64,000 nt of DNA from CAZSBB01 sp964605235 (GCA_964605235.1 CAZSBB010000029.1:1-64000); one strand, 5' to 3'. Numbered from the stretch's first letter, positions 1-7,790 are shown. The notes: generated by a model not told the origin, from the sequence alone. A program made the numbers and translations.

Positions 1-791
1 CGGATGCGGCCGACGTTCTGGTCCAGGCTCCAGCAGCAGCCGAGGTAGTCGGGCAGGTGCTGCTTCCAGTCGCCTTCGGCGCCGTCGAGGTCGCCGGGCG
101 TGGGGTAGCGGGCGAATCGTTGCTTGCTGCCGATCGGGCCGACGTAGCGGGCGAGGTCATTCTGATGATGCGGCTCGATGTAGGAGGTGAACAGGAAGAA
201 CGGCCTGCGGTCATCACCTGCGCCGTTGCGCGTCGCGTAGCCACGCAGATAGTCCAGCACGAAGTTGGTGGTGCAATCGACGCGATAGCCTTCAAAGTCC
301 ACGCGCCTGCCATCGCCGTCGAACATGTAGCCTTCGTATCCGTGGCTGGTGAATTCCAGCGTGTCGGCGGCGAGCCAGTGGTCGCGGTATCCGCCGCGCC
401 GCTCAGGCGGGACGGCCCTGGTGCGGAAGTTCTCCGCGGGGTCTTTGCTGATGGCGTTGTTCGAGGACAGATGCCACTTGCCGATGTATCCGGTTTCGTA
501 GCCCGCATGGTTCATGCAGCCGGCGATGGTGACGGCATCGGGTCGCAGGGCGTAGCCGTTGGTGACGCAGCCGTTGGCGGTGGCGTAGAGCCCGGTTTGC
601 AGGCACGCCCGCGCCGGGCCGCAGACTGGCTGACAGGTGAACGCATGGCGGAACAGCGTGCCTTGCCGCGCCATGGCGTCGAGATTTGGCGTGAGGTTCA
701 ACTGCGTGCCCAGCGGCTCGCCGTACGCGCCGACGGTGTCCCAGCGCTGCTGGTCGCTCAAGATGAAAAGGATGTTCGGCCTAGTCTTCAT
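1..791 (-). CDS. Sulfatase (partial, C-terminus beyond window start)
   Basis: N-terminal 263 residues of a type I (formylglycine-dependent) sulfatase; the gene continues past base 1. It starts MKTRPNILFILSDQQRWD, which carries the usual metal-binding Asp near the N-terminus. The active-site signature C-G-P-A-R is at about residue 57; its Cys would be converted to formylglycine. Family members hydrolyse sulfate esters, often on polysaccharides. The ATG overlaps the stop of the upstream sulfatase (ATGA at 791-788), so the two are translationally coupled. It is very similar to that upstream gene along the whole visible length, which indicates tandem duplication. No signal peptide is obvious at this start, so export is uncertain. 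Substrate unknown. Confidence 0.9.
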   Translation of the reverse strand, partial: MKTRPNILFILSDQQRWDTVGAYGEPLGTQLNLTPNLDAMARQGTLFRHAFTCQPVCGPARACLQTGLYATANGCVTNGYALRPDAVTIAGCMNHAGYETGYIGKWHLSSNNAISKDPAENFRTRAVPPERRGGYRDHWLAADTLEFTSHGYEGYMFDGDGRRVDFEGYRVDCTTNFVLDYLRGYATRNGAGDDRRPFFLFTSYIEPHHQNDLARYVGPIGSKQRFARYPTPGDLDGAEGDWKQHLPDYLGCCWSLDQNVGRI

Positions 792-2158
792 GTCACGCTC
801 CCTGCCGGGTCAATCACCGGCTCTCGTTCGCCCGCCTCGACCATGCGCCGCTTCAGCCTCACCGCCAGCTCCGCGCGCACGTCGCGCAGGGCCGGGTCGC
901 TTACGCGGTTGTCGCGCTCGTGCGGGTCGGCGTCCAGGTCGTACAGGAACTGTTCCACGTAACGCTCCGCGCCGGGGGAGTCCTTCGTCGTGCCCGGTGC
1001 GATCGCACAATATTTCCACCGCCGCGTGCGGATCGCCCGGCTGATCTGCCCGGCACTGATCTGCACGAACATGTCGTCACGCCAGCCGGCGGCATCGCCA
1101 CGCGCGAGTGGTTGAACGGCGCGGCCCTGAAACTCACGCGGAACAGCAGCGCCGCCGGCCGTCAGCACCGTCGGCGGCAGATCGATCAGGCTCACCAGTT
1201 CATCAACCGTATTTCCGCCGTTGAAGCCGGGCCCGCAGGCAATCAGCGGCACGTGGATCGACGCTTCGTGGCATGACCGCTTGTACCGCTTCTGCCGCGT
1301 GCAGAAGTGCGAGCCGTGGTCCGCGGTGTAGATGATCACGGTGTTCTCCGCGAGGCCCAGCAGATCGAGTTCCGCGCGGATGCGGCCGACGTTCTGGTCC
1401 AGGCTCCAGCAGCAGCCGAGGTAGTCGGGCATCTGCGTCGCGGCGTCCCCGCCCGCGCCGATCAGGTCGCCGGGCATGGTGAAATCGGCGAAGCGCTGCT
1501 TGCTGCCGATCGGGCCGACGTAGCGGCCGAGGTTGTTCTGCTGGTGCGGCTCGACGTAGGAGGCGAACAGGAAGAACGGCCGGTCGTAGCGCCGCACGTA
1601 CTGGTCGCGCAGGTAGTCGAGGATGAAATCGGTGGTGCGGTCGACGCGATAGCCTTCGAAGTCGACGCGCCTTCCCTGCGTGTCGAAGAGAAAGCCTTCG
1701 TGGGCGTGGCTGGTGTATTCGTAGGTGTCCGCCGCCAGCCAGAAGTCGCGGTACCCGCCGCGGCGCTCGGGCGGCACTGCACACATGCGGAAGTTCTCCG
1801 CGTCGTTGGGGTTCGTGCCGCGTTTGTCGTTGGACGCCAGATGCCACTTGCCGATGTACCCGGTCTGATAGCCGGCGTTGCTCATGCAGCCGGCCATGGT
1901 GGTGATGTTCTGCGGCAGGGCGTAGCCGTTGTCGAGGCATCCACTGCGCGAGGCGTAGAGTCCCGATTGCAGACACGCCCGCGCCGGGCCGCACACCGGC
2001 TGACAGGTGAACGCATGGCGAAACAGCGTGCCCTGCCGCGCCATGGCGTCGAGATTCGGCGTGAGGTTGAACCGCGTCGCTAGCGGCTGGCCATACGCAC
2101 CGACCGTGTCCCATCGCTGCTGGTCGCTGAAAAGAAAGAGAATGTTCGGCCTGTTCAA
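788..2158 (-). CDS. Sulfatase, tandem paralogue
   Basis: About 456-residue sulfatase of the alkaline-phosphatase-like superfamily. It has RPNILFLFSDQQRWD at the N-terminus, the formylglycine signature C-G-P-A-R at about residues 56-60, GYIGKWHL about 40 residues later, and a TADHG metal-site motif in the C-terminal half. I chose a TTG start at 2158 because MNRPNILF then aligns with MKTRPNILF of the downstream paralogue; another TTG at 2188 would add ten residues and overlap the preceding sulfotransferase. It lies between a sulfotransferase (20 bp upstream) and a second sulfatase (4-bp overlap), clearly one operon. Likely removes sulfate from a glycan; substrate not deducible. No convincing signal peptide at either start. 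Confidence 0.9.
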   Translation of the reverse strand: MNRPNILFLFSDQQRWDTVGAYGQPLATRFNLTPNLDAMARQGTLFRHAFTCQPVCGPARACLQSGLYASRSGCLDNGYALPQNITTMAGCMSNAGYQTGYIGKWHLASNDKRGTNPNDAENFRMCAVPPERRGGYRDFWLAADTYEYTSHAHEGFLFDTQGRRVDFEGYRVDRTTDFILDYLRDQYVRRYDRPFFLFASYVEPHQQNNLGRYVGPIGSKQRFADFTMPGDLIGAGGDAATQMPDYLGCCWSLDQNVGRIRAELDLLGLAENTVIIYTADHGSHFCTRQKRYKRSCHEASIHVPLIACGPGFNGGNTVDELVSLIDLPPTVLTAGGAAVPREFQGRAVQPLARGDAAGWRDDMFVQISAGQISRAIRTRRWKYCAIAPGTTKDSPGAERYVEQFLYDLDADPHERDNRVSDPALRDVRAELAVRLKRRMVEAGEREPVIDPAGSVT

Positions 2159-2178
2159 TGCATGTCCGTTCCAGGCGA

Positions 2179-2931
2179 CTAACGCCAATGGCTGAAATCA
2201 CGCCCGAGCATCTTCTCAAGCTCGGCAATGTCGTCCTCGAAAACGTTGCGCAGCTCCGCGCGGAAGTCAGGCGTCATCCACCGCGCCGGGTCGGCCGTCG
2301 GCGGGGGTTTGTTGATGTCCTCGGCGATTCGGCTTGGTGTGATGCTCGGCTCAACGCCCATGAACTCAAAGAACCGGTTCAGAAACTTCTGATCGTTCGC
2401 CACCAGGTCGTCGTAGATCATCACCAGCACGCGATCGGGGCTGAAGTACCGGTACAGCCGCTTGAGCAGGTAGGCGTAGTACCCCTGTCCGCACCAGATG
2501 CCGAACCACTGATGCCCGTGGTGGTGCAGCACGAAGTCCAGCGGCACGCCGATGCCGTTGGCGGGGTCGTACTGCCGCGTGGGTTTGAGATGCTGATGCG
2601 CCCAGTTGAGAAACGCCCGCTCCACCGGATTGCGCAGCGTGAGCGTCAGCTTCACATCAGGCAGATCGCGGGCGATCCGCTCCAGGGCAGGCTCCCAGAC
2701 GAGATAGGAATTGCTGAACTCAATGCTCGCCTTCTGACCGGCATAGTCGGCGAAGTAGGTCTCGCGGTACCAGTCCAGCCCGCGGTGGTAATGCACGGTG
2801 AAGAAATTGACGTTGTCCGGCGACTGCGGCACGTAAACTTCGGGATGCTCCTTGCACATGTTGAAAAGCCAGGACGAAGCCGCCTTGGCCACACCGATGT
2901 GCAGGAACCCTGGAAGGACTTGTTGTGTCAT
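2179..2931 (-). CDS. Sulfotransferase domain protein
   Basis: 250-residue P-loop sulfotransferase that would transfer sulfate from PAPS to an acceptor. The 5'-phosphosulfate loop is visible at residues 9-22 (LHIGVAKAASSWL, matching the GxxKxxTS-type loop). The 3'-phosphate-binding segment is at about 97-110 (LTLRNPVERAFLNW, with the typical R-N-P and later Ser/Ala region). Length fits compact bacterial sulfotransferases related to heparan-type enzymes. It is the first gene of a minus-strand operon with two sulfatases, an unusual pairing of sulfate-adding and sulfate-removing enzymes. ATG start at 2931. The acceptor (glycan, lipid or small molecule) is unknown. Confidence 0.85.
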   Translation of the reverse strand: MTQQVLPGFLHIGVAKAASSWLFNMCKEHPEVYVPQSPDNVNFFTVHYHRGLDWYRETYFADYAGQKASIEFSNSYLVWEPALERIARDLPDVKLTLTLRNPVERAFLNWAHQHLKPTRQYDPANGIGVPLDFVLHHHGHQWFGIWCGQGYYAYLLKRLYRYFSPDRVLVMIYDDLVANDQKFLNRFFEFMGVEPSITPSRIAEDINKPPPTADPARWMTPDFRAELRNVFEDDIAELEKMLGRDFSHWR

Positions 2932-3028
2932 GGAAGCGGAAGTTACGACTTGTTGGCGCGTGGGGCAAATGCGGTGGGAAAATCCCGGACGGGTCAGAGG
3001 CGATGTTGTGGCAAATAGCCCACAAAAA

Positions 3029-3406
3029 TCAGTGCAGTGACATATCGATCACAATTACCCGAACGTCAATCTGCTTTTTCTTGGAGAGCTCATCCGCCTG
3101 CACTTGAAGGTCATGCCGCGCCGCGTCGATCGTGGGCCAGCGCGGCTTGTCTGCCTTTTCCATTTTGGGTGCTTCCAGCCAGGCGACCACGTAAACCCCG
3201 GCATTGGACGACAACGTCGACATGTATCGCTCGACGAGTTGGGAACGCAAGTGTGTTTTCGCCTCGCAATTACATGACCGTTTAACTTCTACGGGAACAC
3301 AAATCTTGTGGCCGATGGAGGTCCCGGATTCGGGAACAGTCAACAGGATATCAGGCTCTTCTCCGGGGTCACCATCGTCCTTCTTGGGAATCGGGAATAT
3401 AAGGGG
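3029..3406 (-). pseudogene. Remnant of a protein with a PD-(D/E)XK nuclease-like C-terminal domain
   Basis: The frame is open from an in-frame TGA at 3409-3407 to a stop at 3029. It begins without a good start codon, at a base run matching a dispersed repeat end, so the 5' part of the gene appears deleted. The reading includes EEPDILL, then about 17 residues later VPVEVKRS, i.e. a PD...ExK pattern typical of restriction-endonuclease-like folds. This is followed by LRSQLVERYM and GVYVVAWL, a layout I associate with C-terminal nuclease-like domains of large NTPase proteins. A TTG at 3343 could start a 104-residue product, but that would lose the PD half of the site. Most likely a decayed, formerly larger gene, possibly of a defence system. 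Confidence 0.5.
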
Positions 3407-3591
3407 TCAGGTTTCATTATTTCATCCGCCGCCCGCTTGGCCCAGCATGGGACCTGTCCCGTAATCCCCGTCAACCCGTTCTGAACGAACCCCGACCGCC
3501 AGGGAGGGGTTGCTTGCCAAGCATCAACCACCCCGCGGCGGCGCCACAACCCCTTGCTCACGCGCGGGAACTCTTGCTCTGGAACCAGCAC

Positions 3592-3681
3592 ATGGACAAG
3601 GTTTACCTGTCTGACATCCCCGCCGCCCGGCGCGCCCTCGAGCAATTGCAGGTGGATTTCGCGGTGCTGGAAGAAGCATAA
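3592..3681 (+). pseudogene. Truncated duplicate of the 109-aa hypothetical gene at 4620
   Basis: The first 26 codons (MDKVYLSDIPAARRALEQLQ...) are almost identical to the start of the gene at 4620-4949. Similarity begins at the ATG and ends at about 3670, where a palindromic repeat begins; the frame then stops at a TAA inside the repeat (29 codons in all). The break coincides with the repeat edge, suggesting that repeat insertion or recombination between repeats removed the rest. Confidence 0.7.
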
Positions 3682-3719
3682 GGTGTCAGGATGATTTGAA
3701 ATTCAACCTGACACCTTAT
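3678..3719. repeat. Palindromic REP-like repeat, copy 1
   Basis: Perfect 13-bp inverted arms (ATAAGGTGTCAGG at 3678-3690, complement at 3707-3719) around a 16-nt AT-rich loop. The same element recurs at 3921-3962 and, degenerate, at 4140-4175. This resembles REP elements mobilised by RAYT-type transposases; no RAYT gene is present in the window. Confidence 0.8.
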
Positions 3720-3765
3720 TCTGGTCCAACGCCGTTTTGAGTCGCATCAGGCTATGATAGTCAGC

Positions 3766-3850
3766 GCAGCGTACAGGGCATGGAGACCGTTGGTCGCACA
3801 GTTTTGGACTGTGAACGTCGGCGAAAGCCCGAACTACCCCTGTACGCTGC
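3766..3850 (+). ncRNA. Candidate structured RNA (four-way junction)
   Basis: A perfect 13-bp helix (GCAGCGTACAGGG at 3766-3778 with 3838-3850) encloses three hairpins: GACC-GTT-GGTC at 3785-3795, CACAGT-TTTGG-ACTGTG at 3797-3813, and GGC-GAAA-GCC at 3820-3829 with a GNRA tetraloop. Together they form a compact four-way junction of 85 nt. No known RNA family was recognised. Because the helices are palindromic, the complementary strand could fold as well, and a DNA-level role (recombination site or mobile-element end) is equally possible. It sits between two REP-like repeats. Strand is arbitrary. Confidence 0.35.
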
Positions 3851-3920
3851 TGTATTTCCAGATGATAAAAAGACCGGCTGGGGTTCTCCCCGTACCCGTG
3901 GGTAAGCATAAGGGGTAAGC

Positions 3921-3962
3921 ATAAGGTGTCAGGATGATTTGATATTCAACCTGACACCTTAT
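3921..3962. repeat. Palindromic REP-like repeat, copy 2
   Basis: Same 13-bp arms (3921-3933 and 3950-3962) as the copy at 3678, with one change in the loop. Immediately upstream the string GTAAGCATAAGG occurs twice in tandem. Confidence 0.8.
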
Positions 3963-3983
3963 TCTGGCCTGGCAGTTGGATAT

Positions 3984-4056
3984 TTCACCACCAAGACACC
4001 AAGACGCCAAGCAAAACCAGCAATCTCTTGGTGCCTTGGTGACTTGGTGGTTCACC
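3984..4056. repeat. Imperfect inverted repeat, CACCAAGACACCAAG type
   Basis: Left part TTCACCACCAAGACACCAAG (3984-4003) is nearly complementary to the right part ending TGACTTGGTGGTTCACC (to about 4056). It belongs to the same general class as the CACAGAGACACAGAG repeats elsewhere in the window, with a different core word. Confidence 0.65.
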
Positions 4057-4139
4057 ATCCTCAGAGCGAACGCCCCGCCCGTTAGCGGGGAAGGTACAAT
4101 TATTGATCAATGGACCAATCCCGCAATTTCGACAGAGCA

Positions 4140-4175
4140 TGTCAGGATGATTTGATATTCAACCAGACACCTTAT
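4140..4175. repeat. Palindromic REP-like repeat, copy 3 (degenerate)
   Basis: Left arm shortened to TGTCAGG (4140-4146) and right arm carrying one mismatch (CCAGACACCTTAT, 4163-4175). It lies directly upstream of the small membrane-protein gene at 4190. Confidence 0.7.
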
Positions 4176-4189
4176 TCTGGCCGAGACAC

Positions 4190-4537
4190 ATGAAATTTCC
4201 ACATCGATGGCGACTTCCCCTCCTCGCCCTGACCTGCCTGGGCATTCTCTATCTCGCTGGGTACAGCTATGTTCGCAGCAGACATTACCTGGTCCACTCC
4301 AGCGGATTCGCTGCGGGCACAATCGACAATCACCGCATCGCTGTCGGTGATCTGGGGCTGGGTTTTAATTCTGCTTATCGAGTTGCGGGCCTCAGCTACT
4401 GGGTCTTCACGCCCCTGCGCTGGCTGGAAACGGGCTATTGGTATTTGCGCCACCCGGCGGGGCAGTCTTGGCCATATGGTGGCAACCGGCCTGATCCACA
4501 AATGCAGTTGACCGGCGAGGGCCGTATTGAAAAATAG
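4190..4537 (+). CDS. Small membrane-anchored hypothetical protein
   Basis: 115-residue protein not recognised as a family. The basic N-terminus (MKFPHRWR) is followed by one hydrophobic segment at about residues 9-25 (LPLLALTCLGILYLAGY), an uncleaved signal anchor or signal peptide. The rest is a short exported region rich in aromatic residues and ending in a charged tail. The gene starts 15 bp after a palindromic repeat and lacks a strong ribosome-binding site, so expression is uncertain. It is isolated from neighbouring operons. Confidence 0.5.
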   Translation: MKFPHRWRLPLLALTCLGILYLAGYSYVRSRHYLVHSSGFAAGTIDNHRIAVGDLGLGFNSAYRVAGLSYWVFTPLRWLETGYWYLRHPAGQSWPYGGNRPDPQMQLTGEGRIEK

Positions 4538-4619
4538 GATGGCTGGTTGAACGTCTGCTGCCATATTCATCCATGATGTCGATGGCGTGCCAACTGACCT
4601 TCGCTCGGAGACCTGCAGC

Positions 4620-4949
4620 ATGGACAAGGTTTACCTGTCAGACATCCCCGCCGCCCGGCGCGCCCTCGAGCAATTGCAGGTGGATTTCGCGGGGCTGGAC
4701 ACCCGCACCGACTGGCGGCGTCTGCGGGTGGGGCCGCTGCTTCGGCATGTCAGGACGCTCCAGCGTGTGCTCGAAGCACCGGAGTTTGCCGGCGAAGTGG
4801 CCCGGCTGCGGCGCGGGGTGTCCATGTTCCGTGCGGACCTGGTCTATCTCCGGGAAAATATCCAAGCCTTGCAAGCCATCGTCGCGCACGAACGCCAGCG
4901 CAGCCGGCGCGGAGCCGGCAGCGCCCAGGCCCGTCGACGCGCGAAGTAA
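4620..4949 (+). CDS. Hypothetical helical protein (109 aa)
   Basis: Small soluble, probably all-alpha protein of unknown function. It is rich in Leu and Arg with heptad-like spacing through residues 40-95 and has a basic Arg/Ala tail (RSRRGAGSAQARRRAK). The ATG at 4620 was chosen because sequence similarity with the truncated duplicate at 3592 begins exactly there, and GGAGA lies 8 bases upstream; an earlier in-frame start at 4587 is less likely. The duplicate shows this gene or segment was once copied locally. No domain recognised and no operon partner. Confidence 0.6.
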   Translation: MDKVYLSDIPAARRALEQLQVDFAGLDTRTDWRRLRVGPLLRHVRTLQRVLEAPEFAGEVARLRRGVSMFRADLVYLRENIQALQAIVAHERQRSRRGAGSAQARRRAK

Positions 4950-5253
4950 GCGCCCACCTGATCCCCCCTGGCGCCCGATAGCTGGCAACGGATGAAGCAC
5001 GCCTGGGGCATCCCCTGCAGCGCTCTCCCGGATCCGTCCACTGGCGATCCCCCCAACCAGATCACCGCCTCCCCGCAGCCTGCAGGCGCTGTCGTGCGGG
5101 GCCGGCAAAATATCTCAACATTTGAACTATAACATCCCCCGCAGCGCCAAACCCGCCCCGGAAGCACGACGATTCGCCAATTATCCCGGATAAACTCCTG
5201 ATTTCTTCGCCACGGCGTTTAGCTCAAAATTTTCATTTTTTGCGATAATTGGG
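4950..5253. other. Intergenic region upstream of the GntR/LacI regulator
   Basis: No coding potential that I would defend. An inverted pair GCCAATTATCC (5176-5186) and GATAATTGG (5244-5252), 57 bases apart, precedes the regulator promoter and could serve as a pair of operator half-sites; this is inference from symmetry alone. Confidence 0.4.
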
Positions 5254-5281
5254 TTCACATCGCGTCAATTCCGGGTATGCT
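5254..5281 (+). promoter_or_regulatory. Putative sigma-70-type promoter of the GntR/LacI regulator
   Basis: TTCACA (5254-5259) and TATGCT (5276-5281) are separated by 16 bases and lie about 25 bases upstream of the ATG at 5305. One half of the GATAATTGG inverted repeat abuts the -35 box, compatible with autoregulation. Confidence 0.4.
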
Positions 5282-5304
5282 GGAGCCTGTTGGGAGTCGA
5301 GCGC

Positions 5305-6414
5305 ATGTCCACGACCACATCCCCTACTTCCGCCCCGTCGACTGCTGCGGTCATCAAGCAGTTGCTGCGCGCCAAGCTCGGCCGGCAGTGGTCCGTGGGC
5401 GATCGCCTGCCGCCGGTCAAGGAACTGGCGCGGCAACTGGGGACCGGGCAGTTCAACACCAATGTGGCGATCCGCGAACTGGCGTCCGAAGGCCTGCTCG
5501 AGTCCCGCCAGCGTCGGGGCACGACCGTGCTGCGGACGCCCCAGCGGCTGGACGCCAACAGCGCTGAACTGGACCTGTCGGACCGGCGGATCACGCTGGT
5601 TTATGAAGCGATGCCCGAAGGTTTCATTCAGGAGATGATTGAAGGCTTCCGCACGGTGATGCGTGCAGCCGGCGCGGAGATTCGCGTGTCGCCCTATCCC
5701 GCCTGGGACAAGCAGCGTCCACACCATCAGCTGGAGTTGTCGCCGCTGGATGATGCGATCGTGCTGTTCAATCCCACGCTGGGGCTGTCGTGCATGCCGG
5801 ACCCGGACCAGTTGGTGTCGGTGATCACCACCGCCGGGCACATGCCCGTGGAGCGGCGGACGCGCTACGACATGGTCAGCGTCGACGATCGCAACGGCGG
5901 GCAGATCGCGGGGCGGCTGGTGAAGGAACTCGGTTGCCGCAAGCCGGGGTTTGTCGGGCGGGCGGTGTCGGCGGATCGGTACGACATGCTGTCCACCTTG
6001 CGGCTGGGCGGGTTTGAGGAAGGCTGGCAACAGTCGATCGACCCGCAGCACCAGATCATGGGCATGGGCTACAGCCTGATCGCCGGCAGCAAGGCGTTTC
6101 GGCGTTACCTGCGGATGACGGATCAGCCCGACGCGATTTTCTGCGCCTCGGACGATCTGGCGATCGGCTTCGCGGTGGCGGCGACCTCGCATGGCTTGCA
6201 GCCGGGCCAGGATTTCCAACTCATTGGTTTCGACGGTCAGGCGCGCGGGCAACAGCTGGGGGAAAGCGCCCTGACCACCATCAAAGTGCCGGCCGCGGAA
6301 ATGGGGCGCCGCGCGGCACAACTGCTGATTGAACGTTTCGCCGATCCGGATCGGCCGGTGAATCGGCTGCAAATGGAATGTGATCTGCTGCGTGGATCAA
6401 CCACCCGAGCCTGA
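5305..6414 (+). CDS. GntR-type HTH / LacI-type sensor transcription regulator
   Basis: 369-residue hybrid regulator of the AraR type. An N-terminal winged helix (about residues 15-75; GDRLPPVKELARQLG then ELASEGLLESRQRRGT is the classic GntR pattern) is joined to a periplasmic-binding-protein-like sensor of the LacI/GalR kind (about 90-365). The latter shows DAIFCASDDLAIGFAVA and LIGFDGQ, usual LacI-family landmarks. Such proteins bind a sugar or sugar phosphate and release or bind DNA. The ATG at 5305 has GGGAG upstream and is preferred to a TTG 15 bases earlier. The pseudopilin gene follows 19 bp downstream, probably in the same operon. Likely controls a nearby polysaccharide-utilisation gene set; the effector is unknown. 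Confidence 0.85.
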   Translation: MSTTTSPTSAPSTAAVIKQLLRAKLGRQWSVGDRLPPVKELARQLGTGQFNTNVAIRELASEGLLESRQRRGTTVLRTPQRLDANSAELDLSDRRITLVYEAMPEGFIQEMIEGFRTVMRAAGAEIRVSPYPAWDKQRPHHQLELSPLDDAIVLFNPTLGLSCMPDPDQLVSVITTAGHMPVERRTRYDMVSVDDRNGGQIAGRLVKELGCRKPGFVGRAVSADRYDMLSTLRLGGFEEGWQQSIDPQHQIMGMGYSLIAGSKAFRRYLRMTDQPDAIFCASDDLAIGFAVAATSHGLQPGQDFQLIGFDGQARGQQLGESALTTIKVPAAEMGRRAAQLLIERFADPDRPVNRLQMECDLLRGSTTRA

Positions 6415-6433
6415 ACTCTCTGGAGCTCCCCCC

Positions 6434-7243
6434 ATGTCCCGTCGCCAAGCTTTTACGTTGATTGAGTTGCTGGTGGTCATTTCCATCATCGCCCTGCTGG
6501 TGGCGATCCTCCTGCCGGCGCTCGCCAAAGCCCGCGCGGCGGCGTATGCCTCCAAGTGCCTGAGCAACCTGCGGCAAATCAATCTCGCCAGTGCTGCCTA
6601 CACCGCCGACTGGCAAGAGCATTATCCCAACTACATCGAAAACTTCGCCGGCGCGCCGCAGAGCGATTCGGGCACCGGCGAGTACTCCTACTGGGCCCAT
6701 CGCCTGACCATCGGCGGGCACATCGGCAATTACACCACCTTCCGCTGCCCCGCCTACATGGCGTACCCCGGCCGCTTGCCGCCCACCGGCGGCCCCGGCG
6801 TCAACGACACCTTCCAGGGCTGGGTGCACACCAATGCCGACGGCACCGGCAACGCGGGCGTGGGAAGGTTCCGGCTCGACTATGGCACGCCCATGCTCGG
6901 CGCCCTGGAAGTGCGCAAGACCGTGCGTCAGCCTTACCTGCGCACCACCAACCTCGAAACCCGCGCCTACGGCAAGCCCACCTCCAAATTTGCCCTCGCG
7001 GCCGAGGCCCGCAACCTGCGCAATCGCGTGATGATCATGAGCGTCTACTACCTGACCTGGGGCGGCCAGACCGAACGCGACAAGATCATCAACGCCACCG
7101 CCGATCCCATCAACCACCCCACCACCGACACCACCGCCTACGCCTTCTCCACCCTGCATGCCTATGGCAGCCACATCCCCATGGCGGATGGTCATGTCGA
7201 ACACTACGGCCGGGATGACATCATCAACCTCAAGCCCTTCTAA
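6434..7243 (+). CDS. Type II secretion/type IV pseudopilin-like protein (prepilin N-terminal methylation motif)
   Basis: 269-residue exported protein with a type IV prepilin signal: short basic leader MSRRQA, then FTLIELLVVISIIALLVA with the conserved Glu at mature position +5. A prepilin peptidase would cut before Phe and methylate it. The long globular C-terminal region is unlike classical major pilins and ends with HIPMADGHVEHYG, the ADGH-type motif of the large pseudopilin-like families of Planctomycetota and Lentisphaerota. The ATG at 6434 gives the correct leader length. It directly follows a sugar-responsive regulator, as a second pseudopilin does at 12994. Probably a surface or secretion-associated protein; exact role unknown. 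Confidence 0.85.
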   Translation: MSRRQAFTLIELLVVISIIALLVAILLPALAKARAAAYASKCLSNLRQINLASAAYTADWQEHYPNYIENFAGAPQSDSGTGEYSYWAHRLTIGGHIGNYTTFRCPAYMAYPGRLPPTGGPGVNDTFQGWVHTNADGTGNAGVGRFRLDYGTPMLGALEVRKTVRQPYLRTTNLETRAYGKPTSKFALAAEARNLRNRVMIMSVYYLTWGGQTERDKIINATADPINHPTTDTTAYAFSTLHAYGSHIPMADGHVEHYGRDDIINLKPF

Positions 7244-7262
7244 CCGCTGATCCACTCCTGCA

Positions 7263-7733
7263 ATGGCTAAATCCCAGCTTAAAACCGTGGTCGTCGGCAC
7301 TGCGCTGCTGGCGCTGGCTGTCACCGCCTGGCTCATGAACCGCTCGACGGTTCCCGGCGAAGCGCCCGTCGGCTACTACTTTTATGACCTGAACGACGGC
7401 ACGCTGTATCCGGTGGCGTCCAACGTTGACGCGCCGGCGGTCGCGCCCTCGGGCGGTGAAGGCGTCTATGCCGCGGTGTTTGCCTGTCATAGCTGCGCGG
7501 ATGCGACGGATCGCTTTGTCGCCTACCTCTCCAAGCGCAGCGCGGTGTACCTGCAAGCCCAGGTGGTGGGCCGGGAACTCACCAGCCAGGAAGCCGGCAA
7601 GTCCACGCTGTATCGCGCGGTGGAAGGCGGCGAATGGATGACCGAAGACCAGCCCCGGGTCAAGGAACTCTTCGCCATCCCCCAGCAGCGCTGCGGCGAA
7701 AATGCGACGCCCATTGTCTGCCGCCCGGAATGA
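7263..7733 (+). CDS. Membrane-anchored hypothetical protein with CxxC
   Basis: 156 residues. An N-terminal transmembrane anchor at about 9-25 (VVVGTALLALAVTAWLM) is followed by a soluble extracytoplasmic domain containing a C-x-x-C pair (ACHSCAD, about residue 78) and further Cys residues near the C-terminus (QRCGENATPIVC). The gene starts 19 bp after the pseudopilin stop and is presumably co-transcribed. The family is not recognised; by context it may assist or accompany the pseudopilin. The Cys pairs could bind metal or form disulfides. Confidence 0.7.
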   Translation: MAKSQLKTVVVGTALLALAVTAWLMNRSTVPGEAPVGYYFYDLNDGTLYPVASNVDAPAVAPSGGEGVYAAVFACHSCADATDRFVAYLSKRSAVYLQAQVVGRELTSQEAGKSTLYRAVEGGEWMTEDQPRVKELFAIPQQRCGENATPIVCRPE

Positions 7734-7790
7734 ACCGGCATTGCGTTGCGGTTTGCCGCAGCAAGCACCAGACGGCTGGCGGGCCAGAAG

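Noticed and set aside
3703..3909. 68-codon minus-strand frame through the structured element
   Set aside because: It coincides with the palindromic structure, has no ribosome-binding site and no recognisable domain.
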